The notes: generated by a model from the sequence alone, not told the origin. DNA of 64,000 bases from an uncultured Muribaculaceae bacterium (GCA_944320595.1 CALUIB010000007.1:62001-126000); one strand, 5' to 3'; positions 1-9,866 are shown, counted from the stretch's first letter. Program-made: numbers and translations.

Positions 1-566
1 CGGCGCTCATCTACGAGCGTGTTTACTTCCAAACCCAATCCTTTGGCAGTGCCTATCATGAACTGCCATAGCCCTGTGGCTCCGGCGCGCGACACAGCCA
101 CGGGATTAAGTGCCGACTCAATCACCGGCAAGTATTTAAGTTCAAGCGGCATCCCCTCCTTTTCCAAAGCCTGCTCGAATATGGGCATATAATACATACT
201 CATTCCAAGCATGGTTTCCACCAATTCGCGCTTGCGAGTAATGTACATCTCTATATAGCTGCGCACAATGGGGTTATACACCATCTCTATCTCGGTAGGC
301 AACGCCTTCAGCCGCTCGATGAACACTTCGTCGGAAGTATTGTCGCTGACCACATCTTCCACCTCGGCATCAAGGGCGGTATAGTTGCGTATATACCAGT
401 TCTCGCGCATCGCCCGTGTGTCGGTCTCGAAACTTTCGGGATACACTATGGCCGTATCCGATATTGTCTCCTTTATGGTCAATATAGTAGGCGTGGGGGC
501 AGCCCATGCAGCCATTGCTGCGCCCACGGCGATAATCGATGTCAATATATTTTTCTGCATCTTCAT
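1..566 (-). CDS. Membrane-bound lytic transglycosylase D-like, 3' end cut off by the window
   Basis: The first 188 residues are present and the rest lies beyond position 1. The start ATG at 566-564 opens a signal peptide (MKMQKNILTSIIAVG...AWA). An SLT-type lytic transglycosylase domain begins near residue 140, with the catalytic Glu at about 150 in LPVIESALNP and the family signature GATGLWQFM after it. Enzymes of this family cleave the MurNAc-GlcNAc bond of peptidoglycan in the periplasm. The LysM repeats usual in MltD would lie in the missing part. It is last in the order parA-parB-DUF5683-transglycosylase, which is common in Bacteroidales. A second transglycosylase lies at 34920-35876. 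Confidence 0.88.
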   Translation of the reverse strand, partial: MKMQKNILTSIIAVGAAMAAWAAPTPTILTIKETISDTAIVYPESFETDTRAMRENWYIRNYTALDAEVEDVVSDNTSDEVFIERLKALPTEIEMVYNPIVRSYIEMYITRKRELVETMLGMSMYYMPIFEQALEKEGMPLELKYLPVIESALNPVAVSRAGATGLWQFMIGTAKGLGLEVNTLVDER

Positions 567-635
567 AAGTATATATACATTTTTATAGTCCGTTCATAAT
601 TAATGCCCATCCCCACACCGAGCGACACCCCGGCT

Positions 636-1538
636 TTAAAAATCTATTATCACCGAGCCGCCAAGCACAGGCCATCGGCTGGCAGGCCTGTTGTCGAGCA
701 ACGTCGGCCTAAAGCTCACCGACATCGACAAATCTGGCTCAATATTAAAATTGGCCAACGACGCATCGACGTATGCGTCGATTATGCAAATCACATAAAG
801 CCCCACCATCAAGATTATGCACAAATCCCTGTAACGGCGGTAATAATTACGCCTCGACTGCAATGTGCGTTCAAGCCAATCCATGTCGAGGTCGGCCTCG
901 GTAACAGTCGATGGATAAAAATCCATGTAGCTGTGAGTGTCGGGGTTGTTGTCGGTGATGTCGCGGTAAGCCTGCGAATAATCCTGCAGCATCTGGTTGT
1001 TCCACGATGTAGCGTATGCCAGCCCGGCATAACCACCGGCTATTATAGGCAATTTCCAGAAACGCCTGTTGTAAATCTGCCCCAGCCCGGGGAACAACAC
1101 CGACAGCCACACGGCTCGCGTAGGGTCGAGGTTGATTTCGCGCACCTTTCCGTAAGTGACGCGGTCGATGGAATCCTGCCTGATGGAGTCGTTGATGTGC
1201 TTTATGCGCTCGGCAAGCAGGGCATCGGCCACACTGTCGGCCTGCGCCAATTCCACGGTGTCGGCCATCAAGTCGGCAATGCTGATACTGTCCGACACCA
1301 CCGCCTCGCCCTCGTCGTCGAGCGAGATTCGCACACGGTCGCCCGGCAAGCGCGTTGGCACATCGTGCGGCAACGCCGGTAGCGAATCAGCAGCTATCAT
1401 ATCGGCCGGCAGCGCATCGGTCATTTGGGATAAAAGCCGCGCATCGGCAAAAGCCTGCAATGGAACTACAAACACGCTGCAAAGCACTAAGGCAATGCAC
1501 CGGCACAATATCTCCTTTGACCTGGAATCAAGTTTCAC
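636..1538 (-). CDS. DUF5683 domain membrane protein
   Basis: 300 residues. An N-terminal hydrophobic segment (about residues 12-32) looks like a signal peptide or anchor, followed by a low-complexity acidic linker. The DUF5683 core begins near residue 135 with the pattern AVWLSVLFPGLGQIYNRRFWK, kept in the family, and holds a second hydrophobic stretch (ILMVGLYVICIIDAYVDA). Function is unknown. It sits 33 bp downstream of parB and about 70 bp upstream of the transglycosylase gene, so a role in envelope biogenesis coordinated with chromosome segregation is an inference from context only. Confidence 0.85.
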   Translation of the reverse strand: MKLDSRSKEILCRCIALVLCSVFVVPLQAFADARLLSQMTDALPADMIAADSLPALPHDVPTRLPGDRVRISLDDEGEAVVSDSISIADLMADTVELAQADSVADALLAERIKHINDSIRQDSIDRVTYGKVREINLDPTRAVWLSVLFPGLGQIYNRRFWKLPIIAGGYAGLAYATSWNNQMLQDYSQAYRDITDNNPDTHSYMDFYPSTVTEADLDMDWLERTLQSRRNYYRRYRDLCIILMVGLYVICIIDAYVDASLANFNIEPDLSMSVSFRPTLLDNRPASRWPVLGGSVIIDF

Positions 1539-1571
1539 TTTCTACAGTTTCTGGATTTGCTGCTTGCAAAT

Positions 1572-2477
1572 TTACTGCAAATTTTGCAAATCTTCGCTCT
1601 TTAAGCGGTCAAAGATGCTAATTAACTTTTCAAGTTCCTCTTCATTTTGGAACGGGAAAGTGATTTTTCCTTTCCCGGCAGCATCGCAGCTGAACTTCAC
1701 CGGCGTGTGGAATGTACTCGACAAGTGGTTTTTAAGTATGTCATAATCCCTTGCCGTAAGGCGGCGTGGCGCAGGCTGCGAATCATCGGCGGCAGCCTCG
1801 GCTTTTTCATTGTATTGTTTTGCCAATGCCTCCACCTGCCGCACCGACAGGCCCTTTTTCAGCGTTTCGTTATACAGTTTCAACTGCAATGCGGGGTTCT
1901 CCACGGCCAGCAACGCACGCGCATGCCCCATGTCGATAAGCTTGTCGCGCAAGCCCAGCTGCACCTCGGCAGGCAGTTTCAGCAGCCGCAAAAAGTTGGC
2001 TATGGTGGCGCGTTTCTTGCCTATGCGCTCGCTCAGACGCTCCTGCGTGAGGCTGTACTGGTCGATAAGTTTCTTGAACGTCAACGCTATTTCTATGGCA
2101 TTCAAGTCTTCACGCTGGATATTCTCGATAAGGGCCATCTCGGTCATCTCCGAGTCGTTGGCAGTGCGCACGTAGGCAGGTACCGTGGCCAGCCCGGCCA
2201 TCTTGGCCGCGCGGAAACGGCGTTCGCCCGATATTATCTGGTAATTGTCGCCGCCTATGCTGCGCAGCGTGAGCGGCTGTATTATCCCAAGCTCGTGTAT
2301 CGACATGGCAAGCTCTTCGAGCGACTCCTCGTCGAACGAACTGCGCGGCTGCTCGGGATTGGGCGATATTTGGTCGATTGGTATTTCGTTGATTGCCGAC
2401 GAGCCGCTCGTCTGTATGTCGTCCATCGAGATAAGCGAATCAAGCCCGCGGCCTAATGCAGAGCGTTTTAATGACAT
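1572..2477 (-). CDS. parB: Chromosome partitioning protein ParB (CTPase, parS binding)
   Basis: 301 residues, normal length for chromosomal ParB. The N-terminal ParB/Srx domain carries both nucleotide-binding boxes, GERRFRA at residues 84-90 and ENIQRED at 118-124. A helix-turn-helix follows (SLTQERLSERIGKKRATIANFLRLL, split by its turn), and a C-terminal dimerisation segment ends the protein. The N-terminus RSALGRGLDSLI is the conserved segment that stimulates ParA ATPase. ParB loads on parS, slides as a CTP clamp and directs origin segregation with ParA. The gene starts 51 bp after parA, so they are surely co-transcribed. No parS site was found by eye in the window. Confidence 0.96.
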   Translation of the reverse strand: MSLKRSALGRGLDSLISMDDIQTSGSSAINEIPIDQISPNPEQPRSSFDEESLEELAMSIHELGIIQPLTLRSIGGDNYQIISGERRFRAAKMAGLATVPAYVRTANDSEMTEMALIENIQREDLNAIEIALTFKKLIDQYSLTQERLSERIGKKRATIANFLRLLKLPAEVQLGLRDKLIDMGHARALLAVENPALQLKLYNETLKKGLSVRQVEALAKQYNEKAEAAADDSQPAPRRLTARDYDILKNHLSSTFHTPVKFSCDAAGKGKITFPFQNEEELEKLISIFDRLKSEDLQNLQ

Positions 2478-2528
2478 AAATCTCTATGTATATGGTAATC
2501 AGTAATATGGTATGGTCGTATTCTTATA

Positions 2529-3308
2529 TCACGCCGACTGGCGGGTATGTGGCTTTGAAATAAGCTCCTGCGCCAGTTGCAAGTGGCTTGTGGCGCCACG
2601 GCTTTCGGCATCATACAGTATTGCAGGCAGCCCGTGGCTCGGTGCCTCGCTCAGCCTTATGTTGCGTGGTATGACGGTATTGAACACCATGTCGCCGAAG
2701 TGACTTTTAAGCTCCTCGTATATCTGGTTGGCAAGGCGCAGGCGAGCGTCATACATAGTGAGCAGGAACCCCTCGATGGCAAGCGACGGATTTAGCTTCG
2801 ACTTTATGATGCGCACCGTGTTGAGCAGCTTGCTGATGCCCTCCAGCGCGAAATACTCGGCCTGCACGGGTATTATCACCGAATCGGCCGCCGTGAGGGC
2901 GTTCACCGTAATAAGCCCAAGCGACGGGCTGCAGTCGATGAGTATGAAATCATAGTCGTTCTTTATGGGTGCAAGCATATTGCGCATAACACGTTCACGG
3001 TTGGGCTTGTTGATTAGCTCCAGTTCAGCGCCCACCAAGTCGATGCGTGAACCCACTAAGTCGAGATTTTCGATGCAAGTCTTCACTTGCGTACCGTTGA
3101 TGGGGTAATCATCAACCAAGCATTCATATATCGATGAAGTCATCGACTTCGGGTCTATGCCAAGCCCCGAAGTGGCATTTGCCTGCGGGTCGGCATCAAT
3201 AATCAGCACTTTCTTGCCCTGCACGGCAAGCGACGAGGCAAGGTTGATGGCCGTCGTGGTCTTCCCCACGCCACCTTTTTGATTGGCTATTGAAATAATT
3301 TTACCCAT
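2529..3308 (-). CDS. parA: Chromosome partitioning ATPase ParA/Soj
   Basis: 259 residues. The deviant Walker A motif KGGVGKTT lies at residues 11-18, DADPQAN follows near 40, and LIDCSPSLG is the Walker B region, all typical of the MinD/ParA P-loop ATPases. It forms ATP-dependent dimers on the nucleoid and is stimulated by ParB, moving the replication origin. First gene of parA-parB-DUF5683-mltD, divergent from rnr. The minus-strand sequence TTCCTTTG at 3332-3339 is one base off the TAnnTTTG -7 consensus and may be its promoter, but no -33 element was recognised. Confidence 0.96.
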   Translation of the reverse strand: MGKIISIANQKGGVGKTTTAINLASSLAVQGKKVLIIDADPQANATSGLGIDPKSMTSSIYECLVDDYPINGTQVKTCIENLDLVGSRIDLVGAELELINKPNRERVMRNMLAPIKNDYDFILIDCSPSLGLITVNALTAADSVIIPVQAEYFALEGISKLLNTVRIIKSKLNPSLAIEGFLLTMYDARLRLANQIYEELKSHFGDMVFNTVIPRNIRLSEAPSHGLPAILYDAESRGATSHLQLAQELISKPHTRQSA

Positions 3309-3388
3309 GTTCAGAAATAGTTTTCTCTATGCAAAGGAATTACATTTCGGGCATATTTCCTTGTAATCCAGTCAAAAAAATGCAAAAT

Positions 3389-3445
3389 TGTTGATAAGTG
3401 GCACTTTTTGTTAATAACTACGAGCCTCAGGCCAGGTTATCAACA
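3389..3445. promoter_or_regulatory. Cluster of DnaA-box-like 9-mers between parA and rnr
   Basis: TTATCAACA occurs on the minus strand at 3389-3397 and on the plus strand at 3437-3445, facing each other. Two degenerate relatives lie in the AT-rich stretch nearby (TTATTAACA-type near 3409-3417, TTATTGACA-type near 3450-3458). TTATCAACA differs from the DnaA consensus TTATCCACA at one position. This may be an origin-proximal element or DnaA control of parA or rnr; function is inferred. Confidence 0.4.
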
Positions 3446-3490
3446 CTTGTCAATAACAGCCCGTGCAATTTTGTGTTTTTTAGGCACTCA

Positions 3491-3522
3491 TTTCCTTTTG
3501 AACGGAAAAAAACGTATATTTG
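3491..3522 (+). promoter_or_regulatory. Bacteroides-type promoter of rnr
   Basis: TATATTTG at 3515-3522 matches the TAnnTTTG -7 box exactly. TTTC at 3491-3494, spaced by 20 bp, is three of four to the TTTG -33 box. The predicted transcript starts near 3530, about 67 nt before the rnr ATG. Confidence 0.6.
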
Positions 3523-3596
3523 TAAACATTATAGCCGTGCCAAGCGGGGTGCCGCTTGCCCATGGCAACTAAACCACTCTTAAATAGCTGCATATT

Positions 3597-5921
3597 ATGG
3601 CAAACGACCAAGAAGGAAAAAAGGCTTCACGCAAAAAAAAGGAAATGGAAAGCCAAGTGATTGACTTTTTCAACCGGGAAGAAAACATACCATATAATTA
3701 TAAGCAGGTATCGGCCGCTATAGGAGCCGAAACACCCAAGCAACGAGCCCTTGTGGTGGAAGTGCTTGAAGAACTCGCGCTGACGGGGATGCTCGTAGAG
3801 GTGAACCCGGGCCGTTTCAAGGCAAAATCGCGCAGCAACGTGGCCACCGGCACTTTTGTGCGCCGCAGCAACGGCAAGAACAGCGTAATACTCGACCAGG
3901 AAGGGGAGGCCATATTCGTGGCCGAGCGCAACTCGATGCACGCCCTCAACGGCGACCGTGTGCAGGTGCACATCTCGGCACAACGCCGCGGTTTCGAGCC
4001 CGAGGCACGCGTGATAGAAATCATCGAAAAGAAGGACCAGGTGTTCATCGGCACATTGCAGGTGGAAAAATACTTCGCCCACCTTGTCACCGACAGCAAA
4101 TTCCTTGCCACCGACATCCTGATTCCCCTCGACAAGCTCAAAGGGGGCAAGCAGGGTGACAAAGTGGTGGCCCGCATAATCGACTGGCCCGATGATGCCA
4201 ACAGCCCGGTGGGCGAAATAATCGACGTGCTGGGCACAGCTGGCGAGAACAATGCCGAAATCCATGCCATACTGGCCGAGTTCGGCCTGCCATACCGCTA
4301 CCCCGAGGAGGTGGAAAAGGCTGCCGACGAAATCGATGCTACAATCACACCCGAGATAATAGCCGCACGCAAGGATATGCGCGAGGTGGTGACGTTCACC
4401 ATCGACCCCAAAGATGCCAAGGACTTCGACGACGCATTGTCGCTGCAAAAATTGCCAAACGGGAACTGGCAGGTGGGCATACACATAGCCGACGTGTCGC
4501 ACTATGTGACACCCGGCTCGATTATCGACCGCGAGGCATACAACCGCGCAACGTCGGTTTACCTTGTTGACCGCACCGTTCCCATGCTACCCGAAAGGCT
4601 CTGCAACGAAATCTGCTCGTTGCGGCCCGACGAAGAGAAACTCACATACTCGTGCATAGTAGAACTCGATGACGATGCCAACGTGCTTGCCACCGAAATT
4701 TGCCACACCGTGATACGCAGCAATCGCCGTTTCACATACGAGGAGGCACAAGAGGTGATAGAAACCGGCAAAGGCGACTATGCCGACGAGATACTCACGC
4801 TCGACCGCCTCGCAAAGATACTGCGTCGCCGCCGTTACGAAAACGGCGCAGTCAACTTCGACCGTTTCGAGGTGCGTTTCGACATCGACGAGCAAGGAAA
4901 GCCCATCGACGTGTATTTCAAGGTGTCGAAGGATGCCAACAAGCTCATCGAGGAATTCATGCTCCTGGCCAACCGAAAAGTGGCCGAGAGCATAGGCAAG
5001 GTACCAAGCGGCAGAAAGGCCAAGACATTCGTCTATCGCGTACACGACAAGCCAATGGAGGAAAAGCTTGACAACTTCGCCGAAATCGTGCGCTCATTCG
5101 GACGGAAAATCAAAACATCGGGTTCGACATCCGACATAAACAAGTCGCTCAACAAGCTGCTTAACGACATTAAAGGCTCGCCCGAAGAAAATATGCTGTC
5201 AACCCTGGCCATACGTTCGATGGCCAAGGCAATATACTCGACCGTCAACATAGGCCACTACGGGCTTGCATTCGACTACTACACCCACTTCACATCGCCC
5301 ATACGCCGCTACCCAGACGTAATGGTGCACCGCCTGCTAGACCGCTACAAGGCCGGCGGGCGCAGCGCAAACCAAGACAAGGTGGAAGAACAATGCAAGC
5401 ACTCAAGCGAGATGGAGCAACTGGCGGCTCAGGCCGAACGCGCATCCATCAAGTACAAGCAAGTGGAATTCATGGGCGAACGCCTCGGCAAGGTATATCA
5501 GGGTACAATCTCGGGCGTGACCGAGTGGGGCCTTTACGTGGAAATCGACGAGAACAAGTGCGAAGGCTTGGTGCCGATACGCGACCTTGAAGACGACTAT
5601 TACGAATTCGACGAAAAGAACTACTGCCTGATAGGCCGCCGCCAAAAAAAACGCTATCGGTTGGGCGACCCAGTAACCGTGCAGATAGCTCGCGCCGACT
5701 TGGTTAAAAAGCAACTCGACATGGCACTTATCGATGAAAAGCACCCCGTGGGCACGCACCACATCGACTCGGCTCCGATAACCGTCGCCACCCAGTCGCG
5801 CCGCAAGGAATCGCGCCGCGAGAAGATGCGCGACAACTTCGAGAACGGCGGGGCCGCGAAACGCACAGCCAAGCGCGGAGGCAAGAAAAAGGAGTCGAAA
5901 AAGCGTTCAAAACGCCGCTGA
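3597..5921 (+). CDS. rnr: Ribonuclease R, 3'-5' exoribonuclease
   Basis: 774 residues, full length for the family. A winged-helix-like N-terminus (about 15-70) is followed by cold-shock/OB domains (about 85-210). The RNB catalytic domain has the metal-binding signature DPKDAKDFDDA at 270-280, and an S1 domain lies near 630-715. A Lys/Arg-rich tail (RRKESRREK...KKRSKRR) ends the protein, as in other RNase R enzymes that unwind structured RNA. It degrades mRNA, rRNA fragments and tmRNA-tagged transcripts processively. Single gene with its own promoter, divergent from parA; the next genes (frd) have a separate promoter. Confidence 0.96.
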   Translation: MANDQEGKKASRKKKEMESQVIDFFNREENIPYNYKQVSAAIGAETPKQRALVVEVLEELALTGMLVEVNPGRFKAKSRSNVATGTFVRRSNGKNSVILDQEGEAIFVAERNSMHALNGDRVQVHISAQRRGFEPEARVIEIIEKKDQVFIGTLQVEKYFAHLVTDSKFLATDILIPLDKLKGGKQGDKVVARIIDWPDDANSPVGEIIDVLGTAGENNAEIHAILAEFGLPYRYPEEVEKAADEIDATITPEIIAARKDMREVVTFTIDPKDAKDFDDALSLQKLPNGNWQVGIHIADVSHYVTPGSIIDREAYNRATSVYLVDRTVPMLPERLCNEICSLRPDEEKLTYSCIVELDDDANVLATEICHTVIRSNRRFTYEEAQEVIETGKGDYADEILTLDRLAKILRRRRYENGAVNFDRFEVRFDIDEQGKPIDVYFKVSKDANKLIEEFMLLANRKVAESIGKVPSGRKAKTFVYRVHDKPMEEKLDNFAEIVRSFGRKIKTSGSTSDINKSLNKLLNDIKGSPEENMLSTLAIRSMAKAIYSTVNIGHYGLAFDYYTHFTSPIRRYPDVMVHRLLDRYKAGGRSANQDKVEEQCKHSSEMEQLAAQAERASIKYKQVEFMGERLGKVYQGTISGVTEWGLYVEIDENKCEGLVPIRDLEDDYYEFDEKNYCLIGRRQKKRYRLGDPVTVQIARADLVKKQLDMALIDEKHPVGTHHIDSAPITVATQSRRKESRREKMRDNFENGGAAKRTAKRGGKKKESKKRSKRR

Positions 5922-5955
5922 TGCCGATTTTTATTTAAAGATTTTTTTCTTTAAT

Positions 5956-5987
5956 CTTGTCAGTGACGGCGAAATGCAATAATTTTG
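5956..5987 (+). promoter_or_regulatory. Promoter of the frd/sdh operon
   Basis: TAATTTTG at 5980-5987 fits the TAnnTTTG -7 box and CTTG at 5956-5959 fits the -33 box, with exactly 20 bp between. The leader to the first ATG at 6089 is about 95 nt. A T-rich tract just upstream (5933-5952) may serve as the rnr terminator, but no clear hairpin was seen. Confidence 0.7.
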
Positions 5988-6088
5988 CAACATAATTTCA
6001 CGCATCTTGTGCGTGTAGGCAGCAGCACTGTAAATCAAACATTACAACAACATAAATCAAATTTATTAACACTTAATTCAGAACTACT

Positions 6089-6742
6089 ATGTGGTTAACA
6101 AATTCGTCCGTAGGCCGGAAAATGGTGATGGGTATCACCGGACTTTTCCTCGTCCTATTCGTAACCTTCCATGTGCTGATGAACGCCGTGGCACTGTTCT
6201 CGCCCGAAGGGTACAATGCCGTGTGCCGTTTCCTCGGTGCTAACTGGTATGCGATTCTCGGCACTCTCGTGCTTGCTGCCGGTTTCGTAATTCACATCAT
6301 CTATTCGTTTTGGCTCACGCTGCAAAACCGCCGCGCCCGCGGCAACGATGCCTACCAGGTGAGCAAGCGTCCGGCAACCGTGGAATGGGCCTCGCAAAAT
6401 ATGCTTGTGCTCGGCATCATCGTAGTGTGCTTCCTCGTGCTCCACTTGGTACAATTCTGGGCCAAGATGCAATTGCCCGAGCTTATCAACGGCCACCTCG
6501 AAGAAGAAGGCATGTACTTCATCGAGGCCGCGTTCAGCCAGCCTTGGGTGCTGCCTGTTTACATCATCGGTTTCATTGCCCTGTGGTTCCACATGACCCA
6601 CGGTTTTTGGAGCGCATTCCAGTCGCTCGGTGCCAACAACGACACTTGGCTTAACCGCCTGAAGGCCACTTCTAACGTATGGGCCACCGTCGTTTGCCTG
6701 CTTTTTGCCATTGAAGCTATTTGGTTTACATTCATGTTATAA
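6089..6742 (+). CDS. frdC: Succinate dehydrogenase/fumarate reductase cytochrome b subunit
   Basis: 217 residues with five predicted membrane spans, the form of the single di-haem anchor subunit found in Bacteroidetes and Wolinella (SdhC_b558 type). Histidines in the helices, such as FVTFHVLMNA, AGFVIHIIYSF, VLHLVQFW and LWFHMTHGFW, are candidate haem ligands. It anchors the flavoprotein and Fe-S subunits to the inner membrane and passes electrons from menaquinol to fumarate. First of three genes, 49 bp before frdA. In gut Bacteroidales this complex is the terminal step of the fumarate pathway to succinate and propionate. Confidence 0.93.
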   Translation: MWLTNSSVGRKMVMGITGLFLVLFVTFHVLMNAVALFSPEGYNAVCRFLGANWYAILGTLVLAAGFVIHIIYSFWLTLQNRRARGNDAYQVSKRPATVEWASQNMLVLGIIVVCFLVLHLVQFWAKMQLPELINGHLEEEGMYFIEAAFSQPWVLPVYIIGFIALWFHMTHGFWSAFQSLGANNDTWLNRLKATSNVWATVVCLLFAIEAIWFTFML

Positions 6743-6791
6743 AATCACCACGTGGCAAAGTAATAAACCTCTTTAAAACTTCAATACTGAA

Positions 6792-8807
6792 ATGGAAGAT
6801 ATTAAGAAAGACAAAAATACTGCCGCTCAGCCTGTCCTCGATTCTAAGATTCCCGAAGGACCAATAGCGGAAAAATGGACTAACTACAAGGCCCACCAAA
6901 AGCTCGTCAACCCGGCCAACAAACGCCGCCTCGACATCATCGTCGTGGGTACAGGTCTTGCCGGTGCATCGGCTGCCTCCACTCTTGCCGAAATGGGCTT
7001 TAATGTTCTAAACTTCTGCATACAGGACTCTCCGCGCCGTGCGCACTCAATTGCGGCACAGGGTGGTATCAACGCAGCAAAGAATTACCAAAACGACGGC
7101 GACTCGATTTATCGCCTTTTCTACGACACAGTAAAGGGCGGCGACTACCGTGCTCGCGAAGCCAATGTTTACCGCCTTGCCGAAGTTTCAAATAACATCA
7201 TCGACCAGTGCGTGGCTCAAGGCGTGCCTTTCGCCCGTGAATACGGCGGCACCCTGGCCAACCGTTCATTCGGTGGCGCACAAGTGTCGCGTACTTTCTA
7301 CGCAAAAGGCCAGACGGGGCAACAATTGCTGCTGGGCGCATACTCGTCGCTCAACCGCCAGATACAAATGGGCAAGGTGAAGAGCTACAACCGCTACGAA
7401 ATGCACGACGTGGTAATCATCGATGGCCGCGCTCGCGGTATCATTGCCCGCAACCTCGTTACCGGCAAGCTCGAACGCTTTGCCGCACACGCAGTGGTGA
7501 TAGCCACCGGCGGATATGGCAACACCTACTTCCTTTCGACCAACGCCATGGCCTGCAACTGCAGCGCGGCAATGGCCTGCTACCGCAAGGGAGCTTTCTT
7601 CGCCAACCCGGCTTTCGTGCAAATCCACCCCACTTGTATCCCCGTACACGGCGACAAGCAGTCGAAACTTACCCTTATGTCGGAATCGTTGCGTAACGAC
7701 GGCCGCATCTGGGTTCCCAAAAAGCTCGAAGATGCCAAGGCACTGCAAGAAGGCCGCAAGAAAGGCAGCGACATTCCCGAAGAAGACCGCGACTACTACT
7801 TGGAACGCCGCTACCCGGCATTCGGTAACCTCGTTCCGCGCGACGTTGCCTCTCGTGCAGCCAAGGAACGCTGCGACAAGGGCTACGGCGTGAACAACAC
7901 CGGCCTTGCCGTGTTCCTCGACTTCTCCGAAAGTATCGAACGCCTGGGCCTCGACGTTGTGCGCCAACGCTACGGCAACCTCTTCGATATGTATGAGGAA
8001 ATCACCGATGTAAACCCGGGCGAATTGGCTCGCAAGATTGGCGACAAGGAATATTACAACCCCATGATGATATATCCTGCCATCCACTACACAATGGGCG
8101 GCATCTGGGTTGACTACGAACTTCAGACTACTGTGAAAGGCTTGTTCGCAATAGGCGAATGCAACTTCTCCGACCACGGTGCTAACCGCCTCGGCGCATC
8201 GGCCCTCATGCAAGGTCTCGCCGACGGTTACTTCGTTCTGCCTTACACTATCCAAAACTACCTGTCTGACCAAATCACTGTTCCACACTTCAAAACCGAC
8301 ACTCCCGAATTCGACAAGGCCGAGAAGGAAGTACAAGCTCGCCTCGACCACTTGATGAACATCAAGGGCAAGCGTTCGGTTGACTCAATCCACAAGGAGC
8401 TGGGCCACATCATGTGGGAATATGTAGGCATGGGCCGCACCAAGGAAGGCTTGGAAAAGGCTTTGAAACTGCTCAAAGACCTGCGCAAGGAATTCGAGAC
8501 CAACCTGTTCATTCCCGGCTCGAAAGAGGGCATGAACATAGAACTCGACAAGGCATTCCGCCTCAACGACTTCATCACAATGGGCGAACTCATCGCTTAC
8601 GACGCGCTTAACCGCAACGAAAGCTGCGGCGGCCACTTCCGCGAAGAATACCAGACGCCCGAAGGCGAAGCCCAGCGCGACGACGAAAACTACTTCTACG
8701 TTTCCTGCTGGAAGTACAACGGCAGCGACGAAGTAGCTCCTACGCTCATAAAAGAGCCGTTGCACTACGAAGCCATTAAGGTTCAAACTCGTAACTACAA
8801 GTCTTAA
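6792..8807 (+). CDS. frdA: Fumarate reductase/succinate dehydrogenase flavoprotein subunit
   Basis: 671 residues. The FAD-binding motif [10 protein letters not shown] is at 53-62. The histidine that binds FAD covalently is His85 in HSIAAQGG. Substrate-site motifs include the conserved region around [10 protein letters not shown] and the C-terminal segment [15 protein letters not shown]. The enzyme interconverts fumarate and succinate on the cytoplasmic face; in a fermenting Bacteroidales the reductive direction is likely, though the sequence cannot prove direction. Middle gene of frdCAB. Confidence 0.96.
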   Translation: MEDIKKDKNTAAQPVLDSKIPEGPIAEKWTNYKAHQKLVNPANKRRLDIIVVGTGLAGASAASTLAEMGFNVLNFCIQDSPRRAHSIAAQGGINAAKNYQNDGDSIYRLFYDTVKGGDYRAREANVYRLAEVSNNIIDQCVAQGVPFAREYGGTLANRSFGGAQVSRTFYAKGQTGQQLLLGAYSSLNRQIQMGKVKSYNRYEMHDVVIIDGRARGIIARNLVTGKLERFAAHAVVIATGGYGNTYFLSTNAMACNCSAAMACYRKGAFFANPAFVQIHPTCIPVHGDKQSKLTLMSESLRNDGRIWVPKKLEDAKALQEGRKKGSDIPEEDRDYYLERRYPAFGNLVPRDVASRAAKERCDKGYGVNNTGLAVFLDFSESIERLGLDVVRQRYGNLFDMYEEITDVNPGELARKIGDKEYYNPMMIYPAIHYTMGGIWVDYELQTTVKGLFAIGECNFSDHGANRLGASALMQGLADGYFVLPYTIQNYLSDQITVPHFKTDTPEFDKAEKEVQARLDHLMNIKGKRSVDSIHKELGHIMWEYVGMGRTKEGLEKALKLLKDLRKEFETNLFIPGSKEGMNIELDKAFRLNDFITMGELIAYDALNRNESCGGHFREEYQTPEGEAQRDDENYFYVSCWKYNGSDEVAPTLIKEPLHYEAIKVQTRNYKS

Positions 8808-8831
8808 TCTTTTTAACACAGTATTTTAACA

Positions 8832-9587
8832 ATGGAATCAAATATAAGTTTCACCCTCAAAGTTTGGCGTCAAGCCGGCCCGAAGGAAAAAGGTGGGTTC
8901 AAAAGCTATGAAATGAAAGACATCCCTACCGACACTTCGTTCCTTGAAATGCTTGACATCCTTAATGAGCAGCTGATTGAAAAAGGCGAAGAACCCATAG
9001 TGTTTGACCATGACTGCCGCGAAGGCATCTGCGGAATGTGCTCGCTCTACATCAACGGACACCCGCACGGTCCCGCCACCGGCGCAACTACTTGCCAGTT
9101 GTATATGCGCCGTTTCCACGACGGCGAGACCATCACAGTCGAGCCGTGGCGTTCGGCTGCGTTCCCGGTAATCAAGGACTTGATGGTTGACCGCAACGCC
9201 TTTGACAAGATACAGCAAGCTGGCGGATACGTGTCGTTCAACTGCGGCGGCGCACAAGATGCCAATGCAGTGCTCATTCCAAAGACTGCCGCCGACGAGG
9301 CTATGGACTCGGCAACCTGCATCGGTTGCGGCGCCTGCGTGGCAGCCTGCAAGAACGGTTCTGCAATGCTCTTCGTTTCGGCCAAGGTTAGCCAGTTTGC
9401 ACTCCTGCCGCAAGGCCGTGCCGAGGCTGCACGCCGCGTGAAGGCAATGGTAAGCAAGATGGACGAATTGGGATTCGGAAACTGCACCAACACTGGTGCC
9501 TGCGCAGCCGAATGCCCGAAGAACATCAAGCTGAGCAACATCGCCCGCATGAACCGCGAGTTCCTGTGCGCCAAAATCAAAGACTGA
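8832..9587 (+). CDS. frdB: Fumarate reductase/succinate dehydrogenase iron-sulfur subunit
   Basis: 251 residues. The N-terminal 2Fe-2S ferredoxin domain carries CREGICGMC at 62-70 plus Cys88. The C-terminal part holds the cysteine groups [11 protein letters not shown] and [15 protein letters not shown] for the 4Fe-4S and 3Fe-4S centres. It carries electrons between haem b in FrdC and FAD in FrdA. It starts 24 bp after frdA, and a strong terminator follows it, closing the operon. Confidence 0.96.
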   Translation: MESNISFTLKVWRQAGPKEKGGFKSYEMKDIPTDTSFLEMLDILNEQLIEKGEEPIVFDHDCREGICGMCSLYINGHPHGPATGATTCQLYMRRFHDGETITVEPWRSAAFPVIKDLMVDRNAFDKIQQAGGYVSFNCGGAQDANAVLIPKTAADEAMDSATCIGCGACVAACKNGSAMLFVSAKVSQFALLPQGRAEAARRVKAMVSKMDELGFGNCTNTGACAAECPKNIKLSNIARMNREFLCAKIKD

Positions 9588-9614
9588 TTTTTAGCACATA
9601 ATAACCCACAAAAT

Positions 9615-9655
9615 AATAAGGTACGCCGATTGGGGCGTACCTTATTTGTTTTTAT
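9615..9655 (+). terminator. Rho-independent terminator of frdCAB
   Basis: A 13-bp perfect stem, 9615-9627 pairing with 9634-9646 (aataaggtacgcc and its complement), has a six-base loop and is followed by TGTTTTTAT. Confidence 0.9.
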
Positions 9656-9740
9656 CGCAGTTCATAAAAAAGAGACGCGCTGAAACGTGGAGCCGTATGG
9701 CTCATGCGCTCGCCAGCGACCAACAGCCATACAGCACCCC

Positions 9741-9761
9741 TACCCCCCCCCAAAAAAAAAA
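9741..9761. repeat. Adjacent homopolymers, about nine C then ten A
   Basis: Positions 9743-9751 are a run of C and 9752-9761 a run of A, preceded by another CCCC. It lies in the gene-free gap 9656-9811 between the frd terminator and the phosphatase terminator, where nothing else clear was seen. Such tracts are prone to slippage and to sequencing error. Confidence 0.75.
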
Positions 9762-9811
9762 CTCACGACTCGCGCGTTCCTACATTATCACATTTTAGCC
9801 GACGGCATTGC

Positions 9812-9845
9812 AACACAAAGGCAGCCATGATGCCACGGCTGCCTT
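9812..9845 (-). terminator. Terminator downstream of the histidine acid phosphatase gene
   Basis: On the minus strand, a 7-bp GC-rich stem (GGCAGCC/GGCTGCC, 9820-9826 with 9837-9843) is followed by TTTGTGTT. It lies about 24 bp beyond the phosphatase stop codon. Confidence 0.7.
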
Positions 9846-9866
9846 CGGGTGTCGAGAGAAAGAGTA

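Noticed and set aside
998..1012. Possible parS site near parAB
   Set aside because: The stretch tgttccacgatgt has only half of the TGTTTCACGTGAAACA palindrome; no full parS was found by eye.
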